Made by a program: the position numbers and the translations under genes. From NCBI GenBank assembly GCA_963542015.1, contig CAUTUX010000007.1, positions 1 to 64,000 of the forward strand: a stretch of DNA of 64,000 nucleotides. The letters run 5' to 3'. Source of the stretch: CAUTUX01 sp963542015 (GTDB taxonomy: Bacteria > Bacillota > Clostridia > Christensenellales > CAG-917). Numbering within the stretch: position 1 is the stretch's first letter; the number at the start of each line of letters is the position of its first letter. The notes beneath the pieces are model-generated. The model saw only the letters and a list, made by a program, of their open reading frames with translations. It had not been told where the DNA came from and ran no database searches. Below are positions 16,575-25,019 of this stretch, piece after piece.

Positions 16575-17039
16575 TTATTTGTTGATTACTTTTTCTAATG
16601 AAATTTGTTTGATAGAACTTATTGGAGTTTTTACTCTTCCAGCATTTATAGCTTTATAATTTCCAAGTATTAAACCCAATACTAAAACTACGAAACTTAC
16701 ATATCCTGTTACTAAAAGTTTTGCTTTCCAATTTAACTTTGCTTTTTTCTTAGCTCTTTTATTTGTTTCTTCTCTGATTTGTTCTGCTAATGCAACTTCT
16801 TGCATTTGAGCAACTGCAGTAGCGTCTTCATATGTATCGGCGGATAAGTCAGAAGTTGCAGCTTTATTTGATGTGGTTTCTGTTTCAGTACTAGTATTTT
16901 GAATTCCTGAACCAAAAAATGGTCTTTGTACTGTTTGAAATCCTACATTGGTACCGGTATATTCTTCAAATGTAGGAAAAGCACTCATCATTGTGTCTGT
17001 CTTTTCTCTTACTAATTCTTCTGTTGCTACTGCCATCAT
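16575..17039 (-). CDS. Single-pass membrane protein of unknown function in the division cluster
   Basis: I do not recognise a family. The 154-residue product has a polar, Thr/Ser/Glu-rich N-terminal region (1-85), a basic stretch NKRAKKKAKLNWKAK, one hydrophobic helix (about 108-126, from LLVTGYVSF to GLILG), and about 28 residues on the far side. The positive-inside rule puts the long N-terminus in the cytoplasm. It occupies the ftsL position after rsmH, but the external part is too short and lacks a leucine-zipper coiled coil, so I do not call it FtsL. The ribosome site GGGGAGG is strong; ATG codons at 17039 and 17036 both fit, with the second better spaced. It could supply a membrane anchor for the division apparatus, which is speculation. 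Confidence 0.7.
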   Translation of the reverse strand: MMAVATEELVREKTDTMMSAFPTFEEYTGTNVGFQTVQRPFFGSGIQNTSTETETTSNKAATSDLSADTYEDATAVAQMQEVALAEQIREETNKRAKKKAKLNWKAKLLVTGYVSFVVLVLGLILGNYKAINAGRVKTPISSIKQISLEKVINK

Positions 17040-17050
17040 ATACCTCCCCT

Positions 17051-17305
17051 TTATGCAACAATCAAATCTGATTGACTGTTAGAACAAATTGCATTTTGAT
17101 TATCACTGCTTGTTAAATCTATAAAGCTACACAAGTTTGAAATCATACAATTAATTGAATCCATTTCTCTTTCTACTTCAGAACAACTGGCGAATATGTC
17201 ATCTTCAAGTCTTTCAATACTTATTACATTTCCCTGTTGCGTAACTACTAAATCTTCTGTAGTTAAATCAAACAATGTTCTTGGTTGTACCGCTGTTGCT
17301 ATCAT
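17051..17305 (-). CDS. Small protein of unknown function between rsmH and a membrane protein gene
   Basis: No family is recognised. The 84-residue product is acidic, without a membrane segment. It has a predicted beta-rich start (LVVTQQGNVISIERLED), then five cysteines scattered through CSEVEREMDSINCMISNLC and NAICSN, and a low-complexity polar C-terminus. It overlaps the rsmH stop by ATGA and is 11 bases before the next gene, so it is a real operon member rather than a chance frame. GGAGA about 11 bases upstream may serve as its ribosome site. Confidence 0.65.
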   Translation of the reverse strand: MIATAVQPRTLFDLTTEDLVVTQQGNVISIERLEDDIFASCSEVEREMDSINCMISNLCSFIDLTSSDNQNAICSNSQSDLIVA

Positions 17306-18243
17306 GACTCTATTCTCCTTTTTTCTATTATTCTCAGTTTTGCTGATTGAGACCTTTTATTCTCTAACAACTCGCTCTGAGTAGCTAATATTGGTTTCTT
17401 GTTTATTAGTTTTATAATTTCTTTTTTTCCACACACACATTTAGGTAATTCTTTTGGACATGTACAACCTTGACTGTATTCAACAAATTTCGATTTGACT
17501 ATTCTATCTTCCAAAGAATGGAATGTTATTACCGCCATTCTGCCAGACGGTTTTAGAAGAGATATTGCATCATCTATAAATGAATCTAAATCTTCTAACT
17601 CACCATTAACTGCTATTCTTATTGCTTGGAAAGCCTTTTTGGCTGGATGAGAACCTGTGTGTAAAAATTTTTCCGGATAAGACATCTTAATTATGTCTAC
17701 AAACTGGGTCGTACTTACAATCGCATTTTTCTTTCTTTCGTTTACGATATTTTTCGCAATTTTATACCAATTTTGCTCCTCTCCATAGTCTCTTAATATT
17801 TTCCCTATTTGTTGCTCTGAATATGTGTTTAATATTGTATATGCTGTTAACTCTTGATTTCTGTTCATTCTCATGTCAAGGTTTGCATCTTTCATGTAGC
17901 TGAATCCTCTTTCTGGATTATCTAATTGGTATGAAGAAACTCCTAAATCAGCCAAAATTCCATCAACTTGTTCAATCTTTAAATCTGCGAGGATTTGTTT
18001 TAAATTTTTAAAATCACTGTTGATATATGTAATATTTGAAAATCTTTTAAGCCTTTCTTTACTATGGTTTATTGCCTCAATGTCTTTATCAATACAAATT
18101 AATTTACTATTCGTAATCCTGTTACAAATCTCTTCAGAATGACCGCCACCACCTAATGTGCAATCAACATAAACACCGTTATTTTTAATGTTAAGTCCGT
18201 CTATGCATTCGGACAACAAAACCGGTTTATGGTTAAATTCCAT
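17302..18243 (-). CDS. rsmH: 16S rRNA (cytosine-1402-N4) methyltransferase
   Basis: RsmH (MraW) N4-methylates C1402 in the ribosomal P site, using S-adenosylmethionine. It has 313 residues, the normal length. The SAM motif DCTLGGGGHSEEI is at about residues 28-40; GILADLGVSSYQLDNPERGFSY, GSHPAKKAFQAIRIAVN and ITFHSLEDRIVK are family blocks. CTCPKELPKCVCG near the C-terminus is the usual cysteine cluster. The ATG overlaps the mraZ stop by one base (TAATG), the conserved mraZ-rsmH pairing. Confidence 0.97.
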   Translation of the reverse strand: MEFNHKPVLLSECIDGLNIKNNGVYVDCTLGGGGHSEEICNRITNSKLICIDKDIEAINHSKERLKRFSNITYINSDFKNLKQILADLKIEQVDGILADLGVSSYQLDNPERGFSYMKDANLDMRMNRNQELTAYTILNTYSEQQIGKILRDYGEEQNWYKIAKNIVNERKKNAIVSTTQFVDIIKMSYPEKFLHTGSHPAKKAFQAIRIAVNGELEDLDSFIDDAISLLKPSGRMAVITFHSLEDRIVKSKFVEYSQGCTCPKELPKCVCGKKEIIKLINKKPILATQSELLENKRSQSAKLRIIEKRRIES

Positions 18244-18692
18244 TACTTACCTAAATTTTCAAGTTTCCTTAGGACCTCAGCAAAGTTGTTAGCCTTACTT
18301 ATTCCTTCATCTATCTTATTTCTATCATCTTCAGACCATATTTCTATGTAATCGCCCATTCCAATGGTAGAAATGTTTTTTTTGATATTTGCTAAATTAA
18401 CCAAATTTATATCAAGTGTCACTCTTCCTTGATTGTCAATTTCAACTTGTTGGCTGTTAGACATGATAAATGTTCTAACATCAGCCAATTCACTGTTCCC
18501 ATAGAATCCAACATCCAATTGACTAATAAGTGCATCAAATTTATCTTCTGTGAGTATATATAAGCATTTCAATTCTCTGCCAGGACAAATATATAAAGGT
18601 TCATTTTCACTAAAAAAAGGTTTGAATTTTGTAGGTACTCTGAATCTGTTTCTTTCATCCAGTTGATGACTGGATTTCCCTATTACTTTCAC
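18243..18692 (-). CDS. mraZ: Division/cell wall cluster transcriptional regulator MraZ
   Basis: MraZ is an AbrB-fold ring-forming DNA-binding protein that controls its own dcw operon. It has 149 residues, the usual length. The two DXXXR motifs that contact DNA are visible: DERNR starting at residue 12 and DNQGR near residue 86. The start is GTG with GGAGC seven bases upstream. It is the first gene of its operon and is preceded by TGGG repeats at 18740-18763, the expected binding site. Confidence 0.96.
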   Translation of the reverse strand: MKVIGKSSHQLDERNRFRVPTKFKPFFSENEPLYICPGRELKCLYILTEDKFDALISQLDVGFYGNSELADVRTFIMSNSQQVEIDNQGRVTLDINLVNLANIKKNISTIGMGDYIEIWSEDDRNKIDEGISKANNFAEVLRKLENLGK

Positions 18693-18739
18693 AATTCGCT
18701 CCTTTTTGTGGCGTAATTTAAAGATACTATAGGCATTTG

Positions 18740-18763
18740 ACCCAAGTCAACCCATTTTGACCA
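18740..18763 (-). promoter_or_regulatory. MraZ operator repeats in the mraZ promoter
   Basis: On the minus strand three TGGGT/TGGTC pentamers occur at 18759-18763, 18750-18754 and 18740-18744, at 9- and 10-bp spacing. This matches the TGGGN direct repeats that MraZ is known to bind. A TTGACT -35 box (18745-18750) lies between the last two, so bound MraZ would cover the promoter. The -10 box is ambiguous (TATAGT or TATCTT downstream). Confidence 0.7.
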
Positions 18764-19002
18764 ATTAATTAACAAAATTGCCCCAATAATTAATAATCTT
18801 GGATTTATGTTGCATTTTAGTTTAAATTTTAATTAAAAACATCAATGTAATTTTCAGTTTTAAGCATATTTTAAACAAAATTAGTTAATTTTTTAACTAT
18901 CATCTAGGAGTCTATTTGCAAACCATAATTTGCTGACAAAATTGCCACAACATTCTTTAATTTCTTTCCAAAATTCTTCAAATTTATTGATTTTTAAAAA
19001 TA

Positions 19003-19011
19003 TGCTATAGT
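19003..19011 (+). promoter_or_regulatory. Extended -10 promoter placed directly at a start codon
   Basis: TGCTATAGT forms an extended -10 element (TG, one base, TATAGT at 19006-19011). Seven bases later is the ATG of the phosphoesterase gene. No good -35 box and no ribosome-binding site are visible, pointing to leaderless mRNA. Confidence 0.55.
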
Positions 19012-19018
19012 TTTAAAT

Positions 19019-19708
19019 ATGAAAATCTTTGCAATTAGCGACCTTCATGTTTCAACATTTGACAAGCCGATGGGAATATTTGGAGATCATTGGATAAATC
19101 ATTTTGAAAAAATTAAAAGCGATTGGCTATCTAAGGCAACTGATGAAGATATTGTTATTTTAGCTGGAGATATTTGCTGGGCTATGAATATTGAAGAAGC
19201 TAAATCGGACTACTCTCTTTTTATGAACTTACCTGGAATCAAAATTATTTGCAAAGGGAATCATGAATACTATTGGAATTCACTATCTAAGATGCAGAAG
19301 GCTTTCCCAGATTTATATTTTATACAAAATAATGCCTATAAAATTAATGAATATATATTTTGTGGAACACGAGGTTGGGATATCCCGAATAAGGATTCAA
19401 CCCCAGAAGATATTAAAATTTATAATAGAGAAATAGAAAGATTAAAACTTTCATTAAATCAAGCTAAGAAATTACAAACCAATAATGAAAAAATAATTGT
19501 TCTTACCCACTTCCCACCATATGCATATCCAAATACAAATAGTGAATTTACAAAATTATTTGAAGAATTTAATGTTAAGGCTGTTGTATTTGGACACTTA
19601 CATGGTATGTCAATAAAATTCCCTACTTATCAAACACACAACAATATCGAATACTACTTAACTTCAGCAGATCAAATTGATTTTAAGTTAGTTGAAATCA
19701 ATTTATAA
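19019..19708 (+). CDS. Calcineurin-like metallophosphoesterase
   Basis: This is a cytoplasmic phosphoesterase with the full set of metal motifs: DLH at residues 8-10, GDICW, GNHEYYW, THFPPYAYP and GHLHG. It has 229 residues. This group is related to YkuE-like or predicted phosphohydrolases; the substrate is unknown. The ATG begins the domain as expected, but there is no ribosome-binding site, and a -10 box lies seven bases upstream, so translation is probably leaderless. The 3' end overlaps the end of convergent engB by six bases, with no terminator between them. Confidence 0.88.
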   Translation: MKIFAISDLHVSTFDKPMGIFGDHWINHFEKIKSDWLSKATDEDIVILAGDICWAMNIEEAKSDYSLFMNLPGIKIICKGNHEYYWNSLSKMQKAFPDLYFIQNNAYKINEYIFCGTRGWDIPNKDSTPEDIKIYNREIERLKLSLNQAKKLQTNNEKIIVLTHFPPYAYPNTNSEFTKLFEEFNVKAVVFGHLHGMSIKFPTYQTHNNIEYYLTSADQIDFKLVEINL

Positions 19709-20290
19709 CGATAATATTTCGTCGATCTTCTCGTAGACTTTATCTCGTCCTAGATTTTTCAATCCAGAGTAATCAATAATATTATCTATTCCAATACCCA
19801 GAGTTGAATATATTATTTTTTTTGCTTTAACTAATTCATTTTTAGAAAGTTTGTCTATCTTGTTCGCGATTACTGTAAATGGGATACGATAGTGGTTAAA
19901 ATAGTTCATCATCAGCATGTCATCTTCTCTTGGCTTATGCCTTACATCCACTAAAAAAAACACATGTTTTAAAGATTGTGACTGGATAAGATAAGTTTCA
20001 ATAAGCTTTCCCCATTTGATTTTTTCTTCCTTTGAAACTGTGGCGTAGCCATAACCTGGTAGGTCAACAAAATAAAAATCGCCATCGTTAATCTTGAAAT
20101 AATTTATAAGCCGTGTGCATCCTGGTTTGGAAGAAGATTTTGCAATTTTTTTATTATTGAGAACTGAATTAATAAATGTGGACTTGCCTACATTTGATTT
20201 GCCAATAACTGCAAACTCATTTGATGTATTTTTTAAAATAGCATCGGGCTTTGCAACTGAAATGACAAAATCGGCACTTTTAATTTTCAT
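19703..20290 (-). CDS. engB: Ribosome biogenesis GTPase EngB (YsxC/YihA)
   Basis: EngB is an essential GTPase for assembly of the 50S subunit. It has 195 residues, the normal length. G1 is GKSNVGKST, the switch region has SSKPGCTRLINYF, G3 is DLPGYGYA and G4 is NKIDKL. The start overlaps the clpX stop by four bases, so the pair is translationally coupled. The clpP-clpX-engB order is common in Bacillota. Confidence 0.95.
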   Translation of the reverse strand: MKIKSADFVISVAKPDAILKNTSNEFAVIGKSNVGKSTFINSVLNNKKIAKSSSKPGCTRLINYFKINDGDFYFVDLPGYGYATVSKEEKIKWGKLIETYLIQSQSLKHVFFLVDVRHKPREDDMLMMNYFNHYRIPFTVIANKIDKLSKNELVKAKKIIYSTLGIGIDNIIDYSGLKNLGRDKVYEKIDEILSL

Positions 20291-21639
20291 TCACTTTGTT
20301 TTGCTTTAGTTTTTCTTTCTGTTTTTTTTACAGCCTTGTTTTCTGTTTGTTCCTTCTTTTCGCTTTCTCTTATTATTTCTGGTTCTAAATCTTTAGCAAT
20401 TGTATCACCATCAATAATTATCTTTACAATATCTTTTTCATCAGGAACTCTATACATTAAGTCAAGTAACTTGTTCTCCAAAATAGATCTCAAACCTCTG
20501 GCACCTGTACCTAATGCAATTGCTTTCTTTGCAATTTCATTTACAGCTTTTTTAGTTACCTCAAGTTTTACTCCATCTAAATCAAACTGAAGTTGATATT
20601 GTTTAATTAATGAATTTTTAGGTTTAACAAGTATTTCCTCAAGCATCTCTTCCGTTATTTCATGTAAGCCAACTACAACTGGGATTCTTCCTACTAATTC
20701 TGGAATGAGTCCATAACGTATTAAATCAACTGGAGCAATGTCCTTAATTAATTCCATATATTTTTCTTCATCTTTTGTGCGTATCTTAGATCCAAATCCT
20801 AAAGAAGATGAATTCTTTCTTTTATCAATAACTTTTTCAATATCAACAAAAGCACCACCACATATGAATAAAATATTCTTTGTGTTAATTGAAACCATTT
20901 CTGCCTGTGGATGTTTTCTTCCGCCTTTTGGTGGGAATGTAGCGTTAGTACCTTCGATTATTTTTAATAGCGCCTGTTGAACACCTTCTCCACTAACATC
21001 ACGGGTTATAGATACTTCTCCACTTTTTCTTGCAATTTTATCAAACTCATCAATGTATATAATACCCATCTCTGTTTTTTCAATATCTTCATCGGCGTTG
21101 TAATAAAGCTTTTGAACTATACTTTCTACATCATCACCAACATATCCAGCTTCTGTTAAAGTCGTAGCGTCAGCAACAGCAAATGGAACATCTAATATTG
21201 CTGCCAAAGTTTTAGCAAGTAAAGTCTTTCCACTTCCAGTAGGTCCTAACAAAAGAATGTTAGATTTGTCCAAATGACATGGATCTCCATTTTCATCTAC
21301 ATTGCCAAGTTCATCTAACATTACTCTTTTGTAATGATTGAAAACTGCAACACTTAATACTTTTTTTGCTTCGTCCTGTCCAATGATATATTCGTCAAGT
21401 TTTTCCTTTATTTTCTTTGGAGTAAAGTTATTTTTAAATGCAACTATATCCTTTTCTGTTTCTACAACTTCCTGTTCTTTGTCCTTACCTACCTCTCTTC
21501 TGAGATATCTTGTAAATAATTTGTGTGCAGACTCATAACACTCATTACATATATATTTTTGAGGGCTGAGTTCAACCAACCCAATTACTTCAGATTCATT
21601 TTTATTACAAAATTCACATTTTGCTTTTTCTATTTTCAT
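20287..21639 (-). CDS. clpX: ATP-dependent Clp protease ATP-binding subunit ClpX
   Basis: ClpX is the AAA+ unfoldase that feeds substrates to ClpP. It has 450 residues. The N-terminal zinc-binding domain uses CEFC and CNEC (residues 8-38). Walker A is GPTGSGKTLLAKTLA, Walker B IIYIDEFDKIA, and the IGF-type ClpP loop corresponds to SSLGFGSK. The last 35 residues are a Lys/Glu-rich tail. GGGAG four bases before the ATG supports the start. It lies two bases after clpP. Confidence 0.96.
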   Translation of the reverse strand: MKIEKAKCEFCNKNESEVIGLVELSPQKYICNECYESAHKLFTRYLRREVGKDKEQEVVETEKDIVAFKNNFTPKKIKEKLDEYIIGQDEAKKVLSVAVFNHYKRVMLDELGNVDENGDPCHLDKSNILLLGPTGSGKTLLAKTLAAILDVPFAVADATTLTEAGYVGDDVESIVQKLYYNADEDIEKTEMGIIYIDEFDKIARKSGEVSITRDVSGEGVQQALLKIIEGTNATFPPKGGRKHPQAEMVSINTKNILFICGGAFVDIEKVIDKRKNSSSLGFGSKIRTKDEEKYMELIKDIAPVDLIRYGLIPELVGRIPVVVGLHEITEEMLEEILVKPKNSLIKQYQLQFDLDGVKLEVTKKAVNEIAKKAIALGTGARGLRSILENKLLDLMYRVPDEKDIVKIIIDGDTIAKDLEPEIIRESEKKEQTENKAVKKTERKTKAKQSE

Positions 21640-21640
21640 G

Positions 21641-22228
21641 TTACTCCCTATGCTCTATTACTGAATCAACTAAACCATATTTTTTCGCCTCTTCAGCTGA
21701 CATATAATAATCTCTATCTGTATCTAATGTAACCTTTTCCAATGGTTGCTTTGTAACTTTTGATAGGATCGAATTTATTTTGGCTTTCGTTTTCAAAATT
21801 TGCTCTGCTTGTATGGCAATATCACTTGCTTGACCTTGTGCACCACCCAATGGTTGATGAATCATTACCTTTGAATTAGGTAAAGCACTTCTTTTCCCTG
21901 GAGCTCCAGCTGCTAATAAAAATGCACCCATAGAAGCTGCCATTCCTATACATATTGTTGATACATCACACTTGATGTAGTTCATAGTATCGTATATCGC
22001 AAAACCAGCAGAAACTGAACCGCCTGGACTATTAATATATAACGAAATATCTTTCTTGCTATCTTTACCTTCAAGATAAATTAGCTGTGCAACAATTAAA
22101 TCTGCCACATCGTCATCAATTTCACCAGTTAAAAAAATAATACGATCTTCAAGCATTCTTGAATATATATCAAAAGACCTCTCTCCTCTTCCAGTTTGCT
22201 CAATAACCATTGGTATTAATTTACTCAT
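21641..22228 (-). CDS. clpP: ATP-dependent Clp protease proteolytic subunit ClpP
   Basis: ClpP is the tetradecameric serine protease partner of ClpX. It has 195 residues. The catalytic triad is S99 in GMAASMG, H124 in MIHQPLGG and D173 in DRDYYMSAEEA. INSPGGSV is the oxyanion-region motif. AGAGG upstream supports the ATG. Trigger factor lies just upstream in the same direction, so folding and degradation genes are grouped. Confidence 0.97.
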   Translation of the reverse strand: MSKLIPMVIEQTGRGERSFDIYSRMLEDRIIFLTGEIDDDVADLIVAQLIYLEGKDSKKDISLYINSPGGSVSAGFAIYDTMNYIKCDVSTICIGMAASMGAFLLAAGAPGKRSALPNSKVMIHQPLGGAQGQASDIAIQAEQILKTKAKINSILSKVTKQPLEKVTLDTDRDYYMSAEEAKKYGLVDSVIEHRE

Positions 22229-22256
22229 GCTAACCTCTTAAATATCTTCTATTTTA

Positions 22257-23552
22257 TTAATTGTTTTCTTTTAAGAATTTCTCCACTTTAATATTAAAGA
22301 TTATTGTTTTCATTCTTTCTTCTGCTTCTTTTGGCATTTCGCTTTTGTGTTTTTCTAAATTTTCTTTAGTTATATGTTCTTCATTTATTAAATAGCTATC
22401 TATATCTTCAGCTGTAACTTCAATCTTTTCAACTTCGCCTATAGCTTCCATAATTGACCATTCAACAAAACTGTTTTTTTGTTCTTTAAAAATATTATCT
22501 TTAAATTCTTGCATTGTCTGTCCTTGATATTTAAGTAGTTTTTCAAGCTCAAAATGCATATTTGAATAATATTCTTTTAACTGTTCAAATTTCCTATTTG
22601 CCAATTCTTCCAAAAACTCATTTTGTAAATTGATTTTTGTGTCAGAAATTATCTTATCCATAATTTCTTTTAACAATTTTGCATCTGCTTCTGACTCAGC
22701 TTTTTTCGTCAATTCATCTTTTATTTTTTTCTTTAATTCGTCTAATGTTGCACAGTCTGAATTTTCTTTTGCGAATTCATCGTTTAATTCTGCTTTTTTT
22801 AATGTAAATACATCATGAATAGTACACTCAAAAATAGCTTCCTTTGATTTTAATTCTTCGGCATGATAATCATCTGGAAATTTCACTTTTACATCTTTTT
22901 TATCTCCAGCTTTTACACCTATTAGCTGTTCTTCAAATCCTGGTATAAAAGTTTTTGAACCTAAAGTTAATCTATAATCCTTTGCATCTCCGCCTGGAAA
23001 TGCCACACCGTCAACCTTACCTAAAAAATCAAAAAATACTTCGTCTCCATCTTGTGCCGCTTTATTTTCATTTTCATATGTATTAGCACGGTCTTGTAAC
23101 TTTTTTAATTCTGCGTTCACTTGATCTGCAGAAATTTTAACAGCATCTTTTTTAATCCCTAAACCTTTATATTTGCCTAAATGTACTGCTGGCTTTATGA
23201 AAAATAAAACTTCTAAATCAAGACCGACTTCTTTAGTTATATCCATTTTTTTAGGTTGAGGACTTCCAATAATTTCATCCAAAAACTTATTCTCACTTTC
23301 TTTTAGAAATGCGGTTATTAAATTACTATATGCCTCTTCTATTGCATCTGAATAAAACACTTGCTTTCCATATGTTTTTTCAATTATTGAAAAAGGTACA
23401 TGACCCTGTCTAAATCCAGGTATCTTAAATTTACTTTTAGATCTCACAAAAGCGTTATGTATCAACTCATCAAATTCCTTAGGTGATACTTTTGTACCTA
23501 TGATTAATTCACCATTTTCCTTGTCTTCTTTAATTATTGAATATCCAGCCAT
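22257..23552 (-). CDS. tig: Trigger factor (ribosome-associated chaperone and prolyl isomerase)
   Basis: Trigger factor binds nascent chains at the ribosome exit tunnel. It has 431 residues, the normal length. The ribosome-binding signature FRQG (in KIPGFRQGHVPFS) lies at about residue 45. The FKBP-type isomerase domain spans about 155-240 (DGDEVFFDFLGKVDG and FIPGFEEQLIGVKAGD). The rest is the helical C-terminal cradle. GGAGG six bases upstream fixes the start. Confidence 0.96.
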   Translation of the reverse strand: MAGYSIIKEDKENGELIIGTKVSPKEFDELIHNAFVRSKSKFKIPGFRQGHVPFSIIEKTYGKQVFYSDAIEEAYSNLITAFLKESENKFLDEIIGSPQPKKMDITKEVGLDLEVLFFIKPAVHLGKYKGLGIKKDAVKISADQVNAELKKLQDRANTYENENKAAQDGDEVFFDFLGKVDGVAFPGGDAKDYRLTLGSKTFIPGFEEQLIGVKAGDKKDVKVKFPDDYHAEELKSKEAIFECTIHDVFTLKKAELNDEFAKENSDCATLDELKKKIKDELTKKAESEADAKLLKEIMDKIISDTKINLQNEFLEELANRKFEQLKEYYSNMHFELEKLLKYQGQTMQEFKDNIFKEQKNSFVEWSIMEAIGEVEKIEVTAEDIDSYLINEEHITKENLEKHKSEMPKEAEERMKTIIFNIKVEKFLKENN

Positions 23553-23585
23553 TCCATTCCTCCAATGAATTTTGCTAATTTATAA

Positions 23586-23615
23586 ATTTTAACACACTGA
23601 CAACATAATAGGCAA
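23586..23615 (-). promoter_or_regulatory. Putative promoter of the tig-clpP-clpX-engB operon
   Basis: A TTGCCT -35 box (23610-23615) and a TAAAAT -10 box (23586-23591) are 18 bases apart on the minus strand, about 35 bases before the tig start. Other AT-rich pairings in this gap are possible. Confidence 0.4.
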
Positions 23616-23678
23616 TTGAATCTATCGCTCATTATTTAAAATAAATATATATAATTATTCTCAATATTGTACTATTTT

Positions 23679-24791
23679 TTAGACAGTATTAGACTTAGTT
23701 AATATGCTTTGAGCAACTATCATTGCACTTGCCCATGCCCAATAAAGGTTATATCCACCACATTCTCCATCAATATCAAGCACTTCTCCAGTTGCATATG
23801 CGTTAGGGATTATTGTTGATTCTAAATAATTGTTAAATTCGAATAAATTTAACCCTCCAGTAGCGACTTGAGCTGTATTAAACTGACCGTAGCCAACTAT
23901 ATCAAGTCTATATTTCTTAATTGCTTCAACAATTCCAACTGACTGTGCGTATCTTTCTAAATTCATGACAATACGGCTATGAAATATGCCATCTAATCCA
24001 ACTTCTTTTATAAGATTCCTAACTTCAAAAAGTTGATAGTCCGGCATGAAATCAATATAAAGTTGAGTTGAGTTACTTCTTTGAATTTTACTTGCCATAT
24101 TGAATGCGACTATTCCAGAAACTCCATCATCTTTAAATAATATTTCCCCAGTTTCATGCTGATTGGTTATGCTTAAGGTTACTTTAACTCTTATTCCAGA
24201 TAACCCTTTAATTTTTTCTTTATCTGTTTTTATGTATGTAAGGGCAGGTTGAAAATCAACTTTTGAGTGCCCCAGCTTTACATATAAGTCAGTACTATCA
24301 ATTCCACCACTAGCGTTCGAGCCAGTAGCTAAAACAATTGTTTTAGAATGTATTTCTTTTCCGCCATCAGTTGTTAATGTAAAAATATTATCTTTTTTTA
24401 TGTCTGTAATTTTCGTATCAGTATAGGCATCAACATTATTTAAATTCTTTCTCAGTATATTAAGTACTGTATTTGCGTTTTCACTATACGGATATATCCT
24501 TCCATCAATGTTTTTGCATAGTAATCCAAGGTGTAAAAATTTATTGATGATTTCATCAACTGTTATGCGCTCTGTAACACTCTTAATAAATTTAGGATTA
24601 TTGTATTTAGATGGATCTATCTTTTGATTTAATAGATTACATTTACCGTTACCCGATGCTAATATCTTTCTTCCAACTCTATCTTTAGCTTCAATAATGG
24701 CGACCTTACATTTGTCGTGTAAAAGATTAGCCAAAAAAAGTCCACTGGCACCACCACCAATTATTACTAAGTCATATAGTTCCTTGACCAT
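23679..24791 (-). CDS. HI0933/BaiN-family FAD-dependent oxidoreductase (copy 2)
   Basis: This is a second flavoprotein of the same family as the gene at 5166-6362, clearly diverged. From the chosen ATG at 24791 it has 370 residues. FAD motif VIIGGGASGLFLANLL, then KILASGNGKCNLLN, LATGSNASGGIDSTD and GEVLDIDGECGGYNLYWAWASA. A TTG nine codons upstream is open but lies inside the promoter. There is no ribosome site: a consensus promoter ends six bases before the ATG, so the mRNA is probably leaderless. The substrate is not known. Confidence 0.85.
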   Translation of the reverse strand: MVKELYDLVIIGGGASGLFLANLLHDKCKVAIIEAKDRVGRKILASGNGKCNLLNQKIDPSKYNNPKFIKSVTERITVDEIINKFLHLGLLCKNIDGRIYPYSENANTVLNILRKNLNNVDAYTDTKITDIKKDNIFTLTTDGGKEIHSKTIVLATGSNASGGIDSTDLYVKLGHSKVDFQPALTYIKTDKEKIKGLSGIRVKVTLSITNQHETGEILFKDDGVSGIVAFNMASKIQRSNSTQLYIDFMPDYQLFEVRNLIKEVGLDGIFHSRIVMNLERYAQSVGIVEAIKKYRLDIVGYGQFNTAQVATGGLNLFEFNNYLESTIIPNAYATGEVLDIDGECGGYNLYWAWASAMIVAQSILTKSNTV

Positions 24792-24797
24792 ATAAAC

Positions 24798-24848
24798 ATA
24801 GTAAAGAAAAAGTAACAATTTGACAATAAAGGGAATTTAGGATAATTT
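24798..24848. promoter_or_regulatory. Divergent promoters with overlapping -35 boxes
   Basis: Leftward: TTGTCA (24821-24826), 17 bases, TACTAT (24798-24803), then six bases to the ATG of the flavoprotein gene. Rightward: TTGACA (24820-24825), then TAATTT at 24843-24848 or GATAAT at 24841-24846, leading into tRNA-Val. The two -35 hexamers share five of six base pairs, so RNA polymerase cannot occupy both at once. Confidence 0.6.
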
Positions 24849-24857
24849 AAAACGCAT

Positions 24858-24934
<77 letters not shown>

Positions 24935-25019
24935 ACCAAAATTAATAGCTAACACAAGGCAAACTTCTTTAAAACCCAATAAGAATCAGCAAAAAACAAC
25001 TGATCAAAGTTATAAGATA

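Noticed and set aside
16575..17039. FtsL
   Set aside because: Right position, but the external part is too short and has no coiled coil.
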